Of a stretch of 64,000 nt of DNA, positions 36,001-44,329 are shown piece after piece (the stretch's first letter is position 1; the number at the start of each line of letters is the position of its first letter). The position numbers were made by a program, and so were the translations under genes. The DNA is taken from the NCBI GenBank assembly GCA_934293005.1, contig CAKQYA010000005.1, positions 1 to 64,000 on the forward strand, given 5' to 3'. Origin of the DNA: an uncultured Bacteroidaceae bacterium. GTDB lineage: Bacteria > Bacteroidota > Bacteroidia > Bacteroidales > Bacteroidaceae. The notes beneath the pieces were generated by a model. It saw only the letters and a list, made by a program, of their open reading frames with translations. It was not told the origin of the DNA and did not search any database.

Positions 36001-37512
36001 GTAGTTGAACAGCAGCTGTGGCTTGTCGCTTAGCACGGCCAAAGGAGTGTCGTTGCCCATTGATGCGATAGGTTCAACGCCATTGGTTGCCATAGGAGTG
36101 AGTGTTCGCTCGATATCTTCCCGAGTGAATCCGAAGGCGCGCAGCTTGCATTCGTAGTCGTCAATATCATTGCTTACCTTGCGGCCGCTTTTCAGGTTGT
36201 GGAGCTCTATGCGGTTTGTCGAGAGCCATTGCCTGTATGGTTTAGCTGAAGCCAGTTGCTCTTTCAGTTCGCCATCATAGTATATCTTGCCCTCCTCTGT
36301 GTCTATCATCAAGATTTTGCCTGGCTGTAGTCTTCCTTTTTCCTTTATGTCGGCAGGGTTGAAACTCATCACTCCCACTTCGCTTGCCACTACCATCATG
36401 TCGTTGTTTGTGATGAGGTAACGAGCTGGACGCAAACCGTTGCGGTCGAGCATGCCGCCTGCATAACGTCCGTCGCTGAAGAGCAAGGCTGCAGGGCCGT
36501 CCCATGGCTCCATCAGTATTGAGTGATACTCGTAGAATGCCTTCAGGTCTTCGCTGATTGGATTCTTCTCGTTGAACGATTCAGGAACGAGCATGCTCAT
36601 GGCATGAGGCAGGCTCAAGCCTGACATCACGAAAAACTCAAGGGCGTTGTCGAGCGATGCGCTGTCGCTCATGTCGGGCTGTATTATAGGGCGGATAGCC
36701 TTGATGTCAGGTATGGCTTCTGATGAGAGCACGCTCTCCCTGGCTTCCATCCACCCTCGGTTGCCGCGTATGGTGTTTATCTCGCCGTTGTGCGCTAAAA
36801 GACGGAATGGCTGAGCAAGTTTCCATGATGGGAAAGTGTTGGTGCTGAATCGTGAGTGCACCAGCGCAAGCCCGCTTGTGAAGTATGGATGGGTGAGGTC
36901 GCAAAAGTATTCTCTCACTTGCATGGAAGAGAGCATGCCTTTGTATATGATGTTCTTGCTTGATAGAGACACTATGTAGAAGTCGTTGTTCTTGACACGC
37001 TTCTCTATTTTTTTTCTTACTATATATAATGTGCGTTCAAGTGTGTCTACGTCATCATCCTTGGCGCAAGTGATGAAAATCTGCTTTATGTCAGGTTCGG
37101 AGTCGAGCGCATCCTTGCCCAAACAGTCTGGATTTGTTGGCACGTTGCGAAGGTGCATGAGCGTCAGGCCTTCTTTTTCGATTTCCTCCATCATTATGCT
37201 GAGGATTTCCGATTGTTTTGTCTCGTCTTTTGGCAGAAAGACGAGGCCGGTGCCATATTTGCCCTTTTCAGGCACAGGTATGCCTTGCAGCAAGATGAAC
37301 TCATGTGGTATCTGCAGCATGATGCCTGCACCGTCACCTGTTTTATTGTCTGCACCTTCAGCTCCGCGGTGCCGCATGTTCTCCAATACTTTCAATGCGG
37401 AATCAACCAACTCATGTGATTTGTTTCCGTGGATGTTGACAACCATGCCCACACCACACGCATCATGTTCATAAGATGCGTCGTACATGCCAATTTGCTT
37501 GTAATCCTTCAT
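33028..37512 (-). CDS. gltB: Glutamate synthase large (alpha) subunit
   Basis: The start at 37512 gives 1494 residues and places the nucleophile Cys19 (EHDACGVGMV) after an 18-residue propeptide, as in known GltB proteins; the longer frame to 37635 adds an unlikely leader, and an ATG at 37524 is also possible. The class II glutaminase domain is followed by a central domain, the FMN-binding synthase domain (GGTGASPASSMRYAGISPE), the 3Fe-4S cysteines in CVMMRKCHANTCPVG, and a C-terminal beta-helix domain rich in glycine (AAGMSGGVAYVWD). It converts 2-oxoglutarate and glutamine to two glutamates. It heads the gltB-gltD-asnB unit. Confidence 0.97.
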   Translation of the reverse strand: MKDYKQIGMYDASYEHDACGVGMVVNIHGNKSHELVDSALKVLENMRHRGAEGADNKTGDGAGIMLQIPHEFILLQGIPVPEKGKYGTGLVFLPKDETKQSEILSIMMEEIEKEGLTLMHLRNVPTNPDCLGKDALDSEPDIKQIFITCAKDDDVDTLERTLYIVRKKIEKRVKNNDFYIVSLSSKNIIYKGMLSSMQVREYFCDLTHPYFTSGLALVHSRFSTNTFPSWKLAQPFRLLAHNGEINTIRGNRGWMEARESVLSSEAIPDIKAIRPIIQPDMSDSASLDNALEFFVMSGLSLPHAMSMLVPESFNEKNPISEDLKAFYEYHSILMEPWDGPAALLFSDGRYAGGMLDRNGLRPARYLITNNDMMVVASEVGVMSFNPADIKEKGRLQPGKILMIDTEEGKIYYDGELKEQLASAKPYRQWLSTNRIELHNLKSGRKVSNDIDDYECKLRAFGFTREDIERTLTPMATNGVEPIASMGNDTPLAVLSDKPQLLFNYFRQQFAQVTNPAIDPIREELVMSLTEYIGAVGMNILSPNESHCKMVRLPHPVLNNTQLDVLCNIRYKGFNTVKLPMVFDSTKGASSLLQALNELCKKAEESVDEGVNYIILTDRGIDKTHAAIPSLLAVSAVHHHLISVQKRVQTALIVESGEIREVMHAALLLGYGASAINPYMVFAILNDLVKKGKLQLNYETAEKNYTKAVCKGLFKIMSKMGISTIRSYRGAKIFEAVGVGEDLLRTYFGTNKSTIGGIRLEEVAKDATRMHDAGYELKSTDDILPHIGQFSFRKDGEKHAWNPETIATLQLATRLGSYKKFKEFTKLVDEKESPIFLRDFFDHKRNPIDINKVEPVESIVKHFVTGAMSFGAISKEAHEALALAMNKLGSRSNTGEGGEDSERFTTTFDGISLSSKTKQIASGRFGVTAEYLVNAEEIQIKVAQGAKPGEGGQLPGYKVDNIIAKTRHSIPGISLISPPPHHDIYSIEDLAQLIFDLKNINPVAKISVKLVAESGVGTIAAGVAKAKADLIVISGAEGGTGASPASSMRYAGISPEIGLSETQQTLVLNGLRGQVRLQTDGQIKTGKDIINMAMLGADEFGFGTTVLIVLGCVMMRKCHANTCPVGVATQDEKLRKHFRGHYEYVVNYFTFLAQEVREYLAEMGFTKLEDIVGRTDLIITKKSDTEKKSHLLDFSNMLHKIDSTAAIHAIEGHTNKIENVKDFSIIEAAKDAITGEKVVSLEYTIANTDRSVGAMLAGAVAKAHGQAGLPDDSINVKFIGSAGQSFGAFLPKGVSFKLEGEANDYLGKGLSGGRIAVMPPMRSNFAAEKNTIAGNTLLYGATSGEVYINGTVGERFGVRNSGATAVVEGVGDHACEYMTGGRVVILGETGRNFAAGMSGGVAYVWDKNKNFDFFCNMEMVELSLLEDSNSRKELHELIRQHYLYTGSKLARTMLDEWNHYVEEFIQVVPIEYKKVLQEEQMKKLQQKIAEVQRDY

Positions 37513-37562
37513 GTTTACAATCATTTTGATAATGAAAAACTGTTTATTATGTAAATTTGGTG

Positions 37563-37570
37563 CAAAATTA
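37563..37570 (-). promoter_or_regulatory. -7 promoter element of gltB
   Basis: The minus strand reads TAATTTTG, matching TAnnTTTG, about 50 bases before the gltB start. No -33 TTTG at ideal spacing is seen, which would fit a promoter that depends on an activator, but this is inference. Confidence 0.45.
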
Positions 37571-37838
37571 CTGCTTTTGACTGACATAATAAGTATGAGA
37601 GGCGGATATTTGTGACATGATTTATTTTTATTCAACCTTCAACTTACGAAATGAAAGGGAAAGAATTGAAAAAACTGCAATTAGAAAGATAAATAGAGGT
37701 AATAAGGATTAAATGTAATCATACCATTTTTATTTAAAAAATAATGATAGAATTTCTTTTTGTTTTTAATTATGTTTTTTTGCAACCATCTGTCGTAAAA
37801 TATTCATCATTTAATGTCATTATGTTTTTTAAAATTAC

Positions 37839-37846
37839 TACCTTTG
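37839..37846 (+). promoter_or_regulatory. -7 promoter element of the PurF-type gene
   Basis: TACCTTTG matches TAnnTTTG. Transcription would begin around 37853, leaving a leader of little over 20 bases before the ATG at 37876. The intergenic region 37571-37838, between the divergent gltB and purF-type genes, is A/T-rich with nothing else recognisable. Confidence 0.6.
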
Positions 37847-37875
37847 CATCGAATTAGGAATATAACCCAAAAAAC

Positions 37876-39762
37876 ATGGAGGTTTTGAAGCACGAATGTG
37901 GCGTGGCAATGGTACGATTGCTCAAGCCCCTGGAGTACTACCAGCAGAAATATGGTACATGGATGTATGGACTCAACAAGATGTATCTCTTGATGGAGAA
38001 GCAGCATAATAGAGGACAGGAAGGCGCTGGCATCGCTTGCGTCAAGTTGGACGCCGCCTCTGGCGAGGAATACATGTTTCGTGAGAGAGCTCTTGGCACA
38101 GGTGCCATAACCGAAATATTCCAAAACATTCACAATCAGTTTGAGGATTTGTCAGAAGCTGATCTTTCTGACGCAATCTACGCAAAAAATTGTTTGCCCT
38201 TTGCCGGTGAGCTTTATATGGGCCATTTAAGGTATTCCACAACAGGCAAAAGCGGCATTTCTTATGTTCATCCGTTTTTGAGGCGAAGCAATTACCGTGC
38301 TCGCAACCTTGCTGTCTGCGGCAATTTCAATCTCACTAATGTTGATGAAGTGTTTGCTAAGATTACATCAGAGGGCCAGCATCCACGCCGCTACGCTGAC
38401 ACATATATTATATTGGAGCAGCTTGGCCATCGTCTCGACCGTGAGGTGGAGCATCTTTACGACATGTATGTTGATGAGGGCAAAAAAGGCCTTGACATCA
38501 CTCATGCTATAGAAGAAAACGTGGATATGTCCCATGTGCTGCAGGAAGCGAGCAAGGATTGGGATGGCGGATATGTCATGTGCGGCATCACAGGCAGTGG
38601 AGAAAGTTTTGCGTTGCGCGACCCTTGGGGCATACGCAGCGCTTTCTGGTATATGGATGATGAAGTGATGGTGCTGGCCTCCGAGCGTCCTGTGATACAG
38701 ACAGTTTTTGATGTGCCTGTTGATGCAATCCATGAGCTGCAGCCAGGCCAATCCTTGCTTGTCAGCAGGAATGGCCATATGCGCTTGGCTCAGATCAACA
38801 TTCCATACAAGCTCAGGGCCTGCTCTTTCGAACGAATATATTTCAGCCGGGGAAGCGATGCTGACATATATAATGAGAGGAAGCAGATGGGCAAGCTGCT
38901 CATCCCGTCCATACTTAAGGCCATCAATTTCGATGTTGACCACACCGTCTTCTCATTCATCCCCAATACGGCAGAGGTGGCTTTCTATGGAATGCTGGAA
39001 GGGCTGGACAACTATCTGAACCAGCTGAAGGTTCAGGAAATTGAGGCGGCCGTGCATTCTGGCGCTGGGCATGAAGTTGTGAATGCCATACTTTCACGGC
39101 GCATAAGAAGTGAGAAGGTGGCAATAAAAGACATAAAACTCCGCACCTTCATATCCGAAGGCAATAGCCGCAATGATTTGGCGGCCCACGTTTACGACAT
39201 AACATATGGAAGTCTGGAGCCATACGTGGATAATCTCGTCATCATTGACGACAGCATAGTGAGGGGCACCACGCTCAAACAGAGCATTATCAGCATCCTT
39301 GACCGTTTGCATCCCAAGAAGATTGTCATAGTGTCTTCCTCGCCTCAGGTGAGATACCCCGATTACTATGGCATAGACATGGCGAGCATGGACCAGTTCA
39401 TAGCTTTCAAAGCAGCTGTGGCTTTGCTTCGTTCGCGTGGCTTGCAGACGGTTTTGGCCAATGTCTATGCAAAGTGCAAGCAGCAACTCAATCTGCCGAA
39501 AGAGCATATGGTCAATTATGTGAAAGAAATATATGCTCCTTTCACGGATGAAGAGATATCAGAAAAGATGGTCGAGCTGCTCAAACCGGCCACGGTGAAG
39601 GCTGATGTGCAGATAGTGTACCAGACTCTTGACGGGCTTCATGAGGCTTGCCCCGAGCATGCGGGCGACTGGTATTTCAGCGGCGATTATCCCACTCCTG
39701 GCGGTGTGAAGCTTGTCAACCAAGCATTCATCGACTATGTGGAGAGTGAGGATATCCTGTGA
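37876..39762 (+). CDS. PurF-type amidophosphoribosyltransferase (Bacteroidota long form)
   Basis: The 628-residue protein has a class II glutaminase domain whose likely nucleophile is Cys8 after the propeptide MEVLKHE. A phosphoribosyltransferase domain follows with the PRPP signature LVIIDDSIVRGTTLK. It would form 5-phosphoribosylamine from PRPP and glutamine, the first step of purine synthesis. It is about 130-150 residues longer than the common PurF. Extra sequence lies in the glutaminase half and in the C-terminal tail (PEHAGDWYFSGDYPTPGG). A second, standard purF may exist elsewhere, so its exact role is not settled. carA follows after 82 bases, forming a plus-strand group of glutamine users. 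Confidence 0.85.
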   Translation: MEVLKHECGVAMVRLLKPLEYYQQKYGTWMYGLNKMYLLMEKQHNRGQEGAGIACVKLDAASGEEYMFRERALGTGAITEIFQNIHNQFEDLSEADLSDAIYAKNCLPFAGELYMGHLRYSTTGKSGISYVHPFLRRSNYRARNLAVCGNFNLTNVDEVFAKITSEGQHPRRYADTYIILEQLGHRLDREVEHLYDMYVDEGKKGLDITHAIEENVDMSHVLQEASKDWDGGYVMCGITGSGESFALRDPWGIRSAFWYMDDEVMVLASERPVIQTVFDVPVDAIHELQPGQSLLVSRNGHMRLAQINIPYKLRACSFERIYFSRGSDADIYNERKQMGKLLIPSILKAINFDVDHTVFSFIPNTAEVAFYGMLEGLDNYLNQLKVQEIEAAVHSGAGHEVVNAILSRRIRSEKVAIKDIKLRTFISEGNSRNDLAAHVYDITYGSLEPYVDNLVIIDDSIVRGTTLKQSIISILDRLHPKKIVIVSSSPQVRYPDYYGIDMASMDQFIAFKAAVALLRSRGLQTVLANVYAKCKQQLNLPKEHMVNYVKEIYAPFTDEEISEKMVELLKPATVKADVQIVYQTLDGLHEACPEHAGDWYFSGDYPTPGGVKLVNQAFIDYVESEDIL

Positions 39763-39844
39763 CATGCATGTCTTTGGGTCATAGTTGACAAGTGGCATGA
39801 TAGTGAAGGCACGAACGATACAAACAAAAATAAACAATATAGCA

Positions 39845-40918
39845 ATGAGAAAAGCAACATTGATTCTTGATGACGGCACCCGCTTTGAGGGCTTGTCTTT
39901 CGGCTATGAGAAACCTGTGGCAGGAGAGGTTGTGTTCAACACTGCCATGACAGGTTATCCCGAGAGCCTCACAGACCCGTCTTACGCCGGTCAGCTCATG
40001 ACGCTGACTTACCCGCTTATAGGCAATTATGGTGTACCTCCTTTTACATTCGGTTCCAACGGATTGCCTGATTTTATGGAGAGCGAACGGATCCATGCAG
40101 AAGCTCTCATCGTGAGCGATTACAGCGAGGAGTGCAGTCATTGGAACGCTAACGAGACTCTTGCCGAATGGCTCAAGCGTGAGCATGTGCCAGGCATCAC
40201 TGGCATAGACACGCGCGAGTTGACAAAGGTGCTGCGTGAGCATGGCGTGATGATGGGACGTATTGTCATGGAGGGCATGGGTGATAATGTTGAATCATTG
40301 CCATATTCTTCTGTCAATTATGTTGACAAGGTCTCTTGTTCCGAAGTGATACGCTACAATGAAGGAGCTGATAAGACTATAGTGCTTGTCGATTGTGGCG
40401 TTAAGAGCAACATCCTCCGTTGCCTCATCAAGCGCGGCGTGGAGATAATACGCGTGCCATGGAACTACGATTACACTTCCATGCCATACGATGGCATATT
40501 CATCAGCAATGGACCTGGCGACCCTGACATGTGCGGAGAGGCTGTTGACAACCTGCGCCGCGCCATGACTCTAAGCGATAAACCCATCTTTGGCATCTGC
40601 ATGGGAAACCAGCTTCTTGCCAAAGCAGGTGGCGCCAAGACATACAAACTGAAGTATGGACATCGCAGTCATAACCAGCCTGTGCGCATGGCTGGCTCTA
40701 ACAAATGCTTCATCACAAGCCAGAATCACGGCTTTGCTGTGGATGACGCCACTCTCGGCTCCGATTGGGAACCACTCTTCTATAACATGAACGACGGTTC
40801 TAACGAAGGCATTCGCCATAAGAGCAAGCCTTGGTTCTCTGTGCAGTTCCATCCTGAAGCTGCCAGTGGACCGACCGACACAGAGTTTCTTTTCGATGAA
40901 TTTGTTAAAATGTTGTAA
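39845..40918 (+). CDS. carA: Carbamoyl-phosphate synthase small subunit
   Basis: From the ATG at 39845 the protein is 357 residues beginning MRKATLILDDGTRFEG; the longer frame from 39785 starts with TTG and is unlikely. The N-terminal CPSase domain (FNTAMTGYPESLTDPSYAGQ) precedes a class I glutaminase domain with nucleophile cysteine in FGICMGNQLLA and the catalytic histidine/glutamate in QFHPEA. It hydrolyses glutamine and channels ammonia to CarB. carB starts 71 bases downstream, the standard order. Confidence 0.97.
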   Translation: MRKATLILDDGTRFEGLSFGYEKPVAGEVVFNTAMTGYPESLTDPSYAGQLMTLTYPLIGNYGVPPFTFGSNGLPDFMESERIHAEALIVSDYSEECSHWNANETLAEWLKREHVPGITGIDTRELTKVLREHGVMMGRIVMEGMGDNVESLPYSSVNYVDKVSCSEVIRYNEGADKTIVLVDCGVKSNILRCLIKRGVEIIRVPWNYDYTSMPYDGIFISNGPGDPDMCGEAVDNLRRAMTLSDKPIFGICMGNQLLAKAGGAKTYKLKYGHRSHNQPVRMAGSNKCFITSQNHGFAVDDATLGSDWEPLFYNMNDGSNEGIRHKSKPWFSVQFHPEAASGPTDTEFLFDEFVKML

Positions 40919-40989
40919 CTGCCTGAGCTGAATGACAGAGTGATGAATTCTGATGATAATAGGCTAAGGGCATAAAAGAAGAGTCTTAT

Positions 40990-43900
40990 ATGAATGACAA
41001 AATAAAGAAAGTGCTGCTCCTTGGATCTGGAGCGCTAAAGATAGGCGAGGCTGGCGAGTTTGACTATTCGGGCTCTCAGGCTCTCAAAGCTTTGAAGGAA
41101 GAGGGCATACATACAGTGCTCATCAATCCAAACATTGCCACAGTGCAGACTTCTGAGGGTGTGGCAGACCAGATATATTTCTTGCCGGTCACTCCATATT
41201 TCGTGGAACGTGTGATAGAGAAAGAACGTCCTGATGGAGTGCTTCTCTCTTTTGGTGGACAGACAGCGCTCAATTGCGGTGTTTCCCTCTTCCGCGACGG
41301 AGTGTTTGAGAAGTATGGCGTAGAGGTGCTTGGCACCCCTGTGCGTGCCATCATGGACACGGAAGACCGTGAGCTCTTTGTGGAGCGTCTCAATGAGATT
41401 GACGTTAAGACCATTAAGAGCGAGGCTGTGGAAAATATTGAAGATGCGCGCAGGGCTGCCAAGGAACTTGGCTATCCTGTAATCATACGCGCGGCCTATG
41501 CTCTTGGCGGACTTGGAAGTGGATTCTGCGATACAGAGGACGAACTCAATGTCCTGGCTGAGAAGGCTTTCTCATTCTCTCCGCAGGTTTTGGTTGAGAA
41601 AAGTTTAAGAGGATGGAAAGAGGTTGAGTATGAAGTGGTGCGCGACTGTTACGACAACTGCATCACTGTCTGCAATATGGAAAACTTCGATCCATTAGGC
41701 ATACATACAGGTGAAAGCATTGTCATTGCCCCATCGCAGACATTGTCCAACAGCGATTACCACAAACTTCGTGAACTGGCAATCCGCATTGTGCGTCATG
41801 TGGGCATAGTGGGCGAGTGTAATGTGCAGTATGCCTACGACCCAGAGAGCGAGGATTATCGCGTCATCGAGGTCAACGCTCGTCTTAGTCGTTCATCGGC
41901 CCTTGCGTCAAAGGCCACAGGCTATCCGCTTGCTTTCGTGGCAGCGAAGCTGGGTCTTGGCTATGGCCTTTTCGAGTTGAAGAATTCTGTCACCAAGACC
42001 ACAAGCGCATTCTTTGAGCCTGCGCTTGATTATGTGGTGTGCAAGATTCCGCGTTGGGATCTCGGCAAGTTCCATGGTGTAGACCGTGAACTTGGCAGTT
42101 CTATGAAGTCGGTAGGTGAAGTCATGGCTATTGGCCGCACATTTGAGGAGGTCATTCAGAAAGGTCTTCGCATGATAGGGCAGGGCATGCATGGCTTTGT
42201 CGGAAACAAGGAACTTGTTATTGAAGATGTAGACAAAGCCCTTCGCGAGCCAACAGATAAGCGCATATTCGTCATATCAAAGGCCATGCAGCAGGGATAC
42301 ACCGTTGACCATATTCATGAGCTGACAAAGATTGACCGTTGGTTCCTCCAGAAGCTTAAGAAGATTGTTGACACTTCTGATGAACTCACGAAGCACAATG
42401 CTGACACCCTTCCTGCCGACCTCCTCCGTAAGGCTAAGGTGCAAGGATTCTCAGATTTCCAGATTGCTCGTGCCATCGGCCTTGAATCAAAGATGGGCAG
42501 TGAGGATGGCTCTATGGCGGTGCGCTCATTGCGCAAGAAGATGAACGTCATGCCTGTTGTCAAGCAGATTGACACTCTTGCTGCTGAATATCCTGCCCAT
42601 ACCAATTACCTGTATCTCACATACAGCGGCACATCAAACGATGTGCAGTATGTTGGCGACCACAAGTCTATTGTGGTGCTTGGCAGCGGAGCCTATCGAA
42701 TAGGTTCCAGCGTAGAGTTCGACTGGTGTGGTGTGCAAGCATTGCAGACCATACGCAAGCAGGGCTACAGAAGTGTGATGATCAATTACAACCCGGAGAC
42801 AGTCAGCACCGATTATGACATGTGTGACCGCCTTTATTTTGATGAACTCACTTTCGAGCGTGTGCTCGACATCATAGAATTGGAAAATCCGCATGGCGTC
42901 ATAGTCTCTACCGGCGGACAGATACCAAACAATCTTGCTCTGCGTCTTGATACGGAAGGTGTGAATATCCTTGGCACCAGTGCTGCAAGTATCGACAATG
43001 CCGAAGACCGTGACAAGTTCTCTGCCATGCTTGACCGCATTGGAGTGGATCAGCCTGAGTGGAGCGCTCTCACGTCAATGGACGACATCAACAAGTTTAT
43101 CGACAAGGTTGGTTTCCCTGTGCTTGTGCGTCCATCCTATGTGCTTAGTGGAGCGGCCATGAATGTGTGCAGCAATCAGGAGGAACTTGAGCGTTTTCTC
43201 AGTCTTGCGGCCAACGTGTCGAAGAAGCATCCTGTGGTGGTGAGCCAGTTTATACAGCACGCCAAGGAGGTGGAGATGGATGCTGTGGCACGCAATGGCG
43301 AGATAATTGTATATGCAATATCTGAGCATATCGAGTATGCTGGAGTGCATTCGGGCGATGCCACAATACAGTTCCCACCGCAGAAACTGTATGTTGAGAC
43401 CATGCGCCGCATCAAGCGTGTGAGCCGTAAGATAGCTCGTGAACTCAATATCTCAGGTCCATTCAATATCCAGTTCCTTGCACGCGAAAATGACATCAAG
43501 GTCATAGAGTGCAATCTTAGAGCTTCGCGTTCATTCCCGTTTGTCAGCAAAGTGCTCAAGATAAACTTCATCGAACTTGCTACCAAGGTCATGCTCGGAC
43601 TTGATGTGGAGAAACCAGGCAAGAACCTCTTCGACCTCGACTATGTTGGCATCAAGGCAAGCCAGTTCTCATTCAACCGCTTGCAGAAGGCTGACCCAGT
43701 GCTTGGTGTAGACATGGCTTCCACAGGTGAGGTAGGATGCATAGGCGACGACACTTCGTGCGCAATTCTGAAATCAATGTTGAGTGTAGGCTACCGCATT
43801 CCTGCAACAGACAAGGGCATACTTCTCTCAACAGGCGATGCCAAGCAGAAAGTGGACATGCTGGCTGCTGCCCAATGGCTGCAAAAGAAAGGCTACTGCA

Positions 43901-44214
43901 TCTATGCCACTGGTGGCACATCGGCCTTCCTTGAGCAGAATGGAGTGAGCAATACACGTGTCTACTGGCCAAGCGAGGATGGCAAGCCTCAGGCTATCGA
44001 CCTTCTTCACAGCAAACAGATAGACATGGTGGTCAACATTCCGAAGAATCTGTCTTCTGGTGAACTGAGCAACGGTTACAAGATACGTCGTGCTGCAATA
44101 GACCTCAATATACCTCTAATCACCAATGCTCGTCTGGCAAGTGCCTTCATCAATGCTTTCTGTACGATGTCTGTCGATGACCTTGCCATCAAGTCATGGA
44201 GTGAGTATCAGTAA
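40990..44214 (+). CDS. carB: Carbamoyl-phosphate synthase large subunit
   Basis: A 1074-residue enzyme making carbamoyl phosphate for pyrimidines and arginine from bicarbonate, two ATP and CarA-derived ammonia. The two homologous halves are clear. Each starts with a nucleotide-binding motif (LLGSGALKIGEAGEFDYSG near residue 10, LGSGAYRIGSSVEFDWCGVQ near residue 560) and carries an ATP-grasp domain. The C-terminal MGS-like allosteric domain (from about residue 935, GILLSTGDAKQKVDMLAAA) is intact. It forms an evident unit with carA. Confidence 0.98.
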   Translation: MNDKIKKVLLLGSGALKIGEAGEFDYSGSQALKALKEEGIHTVLINPNIATVQTSEGVADQIYFLPVTPYFVERVIEKERPDGVLLSFGGQTALNCGVSLFRDGVFEKYGVEVLGTPVRAIMDTEDRELFVERLNEIDVKTIKSEAVENIEDARRAAKELGYPVIIRAAYALGGLGSGFCDTEDELNVLAEKAFSFSPQVLVEKSLRGWKEVEYEVVRDCYDNCITVCNMENFDPLGIHTGESIVIAPSQTLSNSDYHKLRELAIRIVRHVGIVGECNVQYAYDPESEDYRVIEVNARLSRSSALASKATGYPLAFVAAKLGLGYGLFELKNSVTKTTSAFFEPALDYVVCKIPRWDLGKFHGVDRELGSSMKSVGEVMAIGRTFEEVIQKGLRMIGQGMHGFVGNKELVIEDVDKALREPTDKRIFVISKAMQQGYTVDHIHELTKIDRWFLQKLKKIVDTSDELTKHNADTLPADLLRKAKVQGFSDFQIARAIGLESKMGSEDGSMAVRSLRKKMNVMPVVKQIDTLAAEYPAHTNYLYLTYSGTSNDVQYVGDHKSIVVLGSGAYRIGSSVEFDWCGVQALQTIRKQGYRSVMINYNPETVSTDYDMCDRLYFDELTFERVLDIIELENPHGVIVSTGGQIPNNLALRLDTEGVNILGTSAASIDNAEDRDKFSAMLDRIGVDQPEWSALTSMDDINKFIDKVGFPVLVRPSYVLSGAAMNVCSNQEELERFLSLAANVSKKHPVVVSQFIQHAKEVEMDAVARNGEIIVYAISEHIEYAGVHSGDATIQFPPQKLYVETMRRIKRVSRKIARELNISGPFNIQFLARENDIKVIECNLRASRSFPFVSKVLKINFIELATKVMLGLDVEKPGKNLFDLDYVGIKASQFSFNRLQKADPVLGVDMASTGEVGCIGDDTSCAILKSMLSVGYRIPATDKGILLSTGDAKQKVDMLAAAQWLQKKGYCIYATGGTSAFLEQNGVSNTRVYWPSEDGKPQAIDLLHSKQIDMVVNIPKNLSSGELSNGYKIRRAAIDLNIPLITNARLASAFINAFCTMSVDDLAIKSWSEYQ

Positions 44215-44329
44215 TAATAAGCATTCTCAGATAGCCTATATATAATAATGTATAATAATAGCGCCAATTGCGCTGTTGGCTGTTGGGATAAGTTTGAAAC
44301 ACTTTACACACTATATTATTATAATAAGT

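Noticed and set aside
37571..37838. Possible riboswitch between gltB and the purF-type gene
   Set aside because: No conserved purine, PRPP or glutamine riboswitch core is visible, and the purF-type leader from the predicted start of transcription is too short.
44215..44329. Purine riboswitch upstream of guaA
   Set aside because: The gap is a simple A/T-rich sequence without the three-way-junction motifs.
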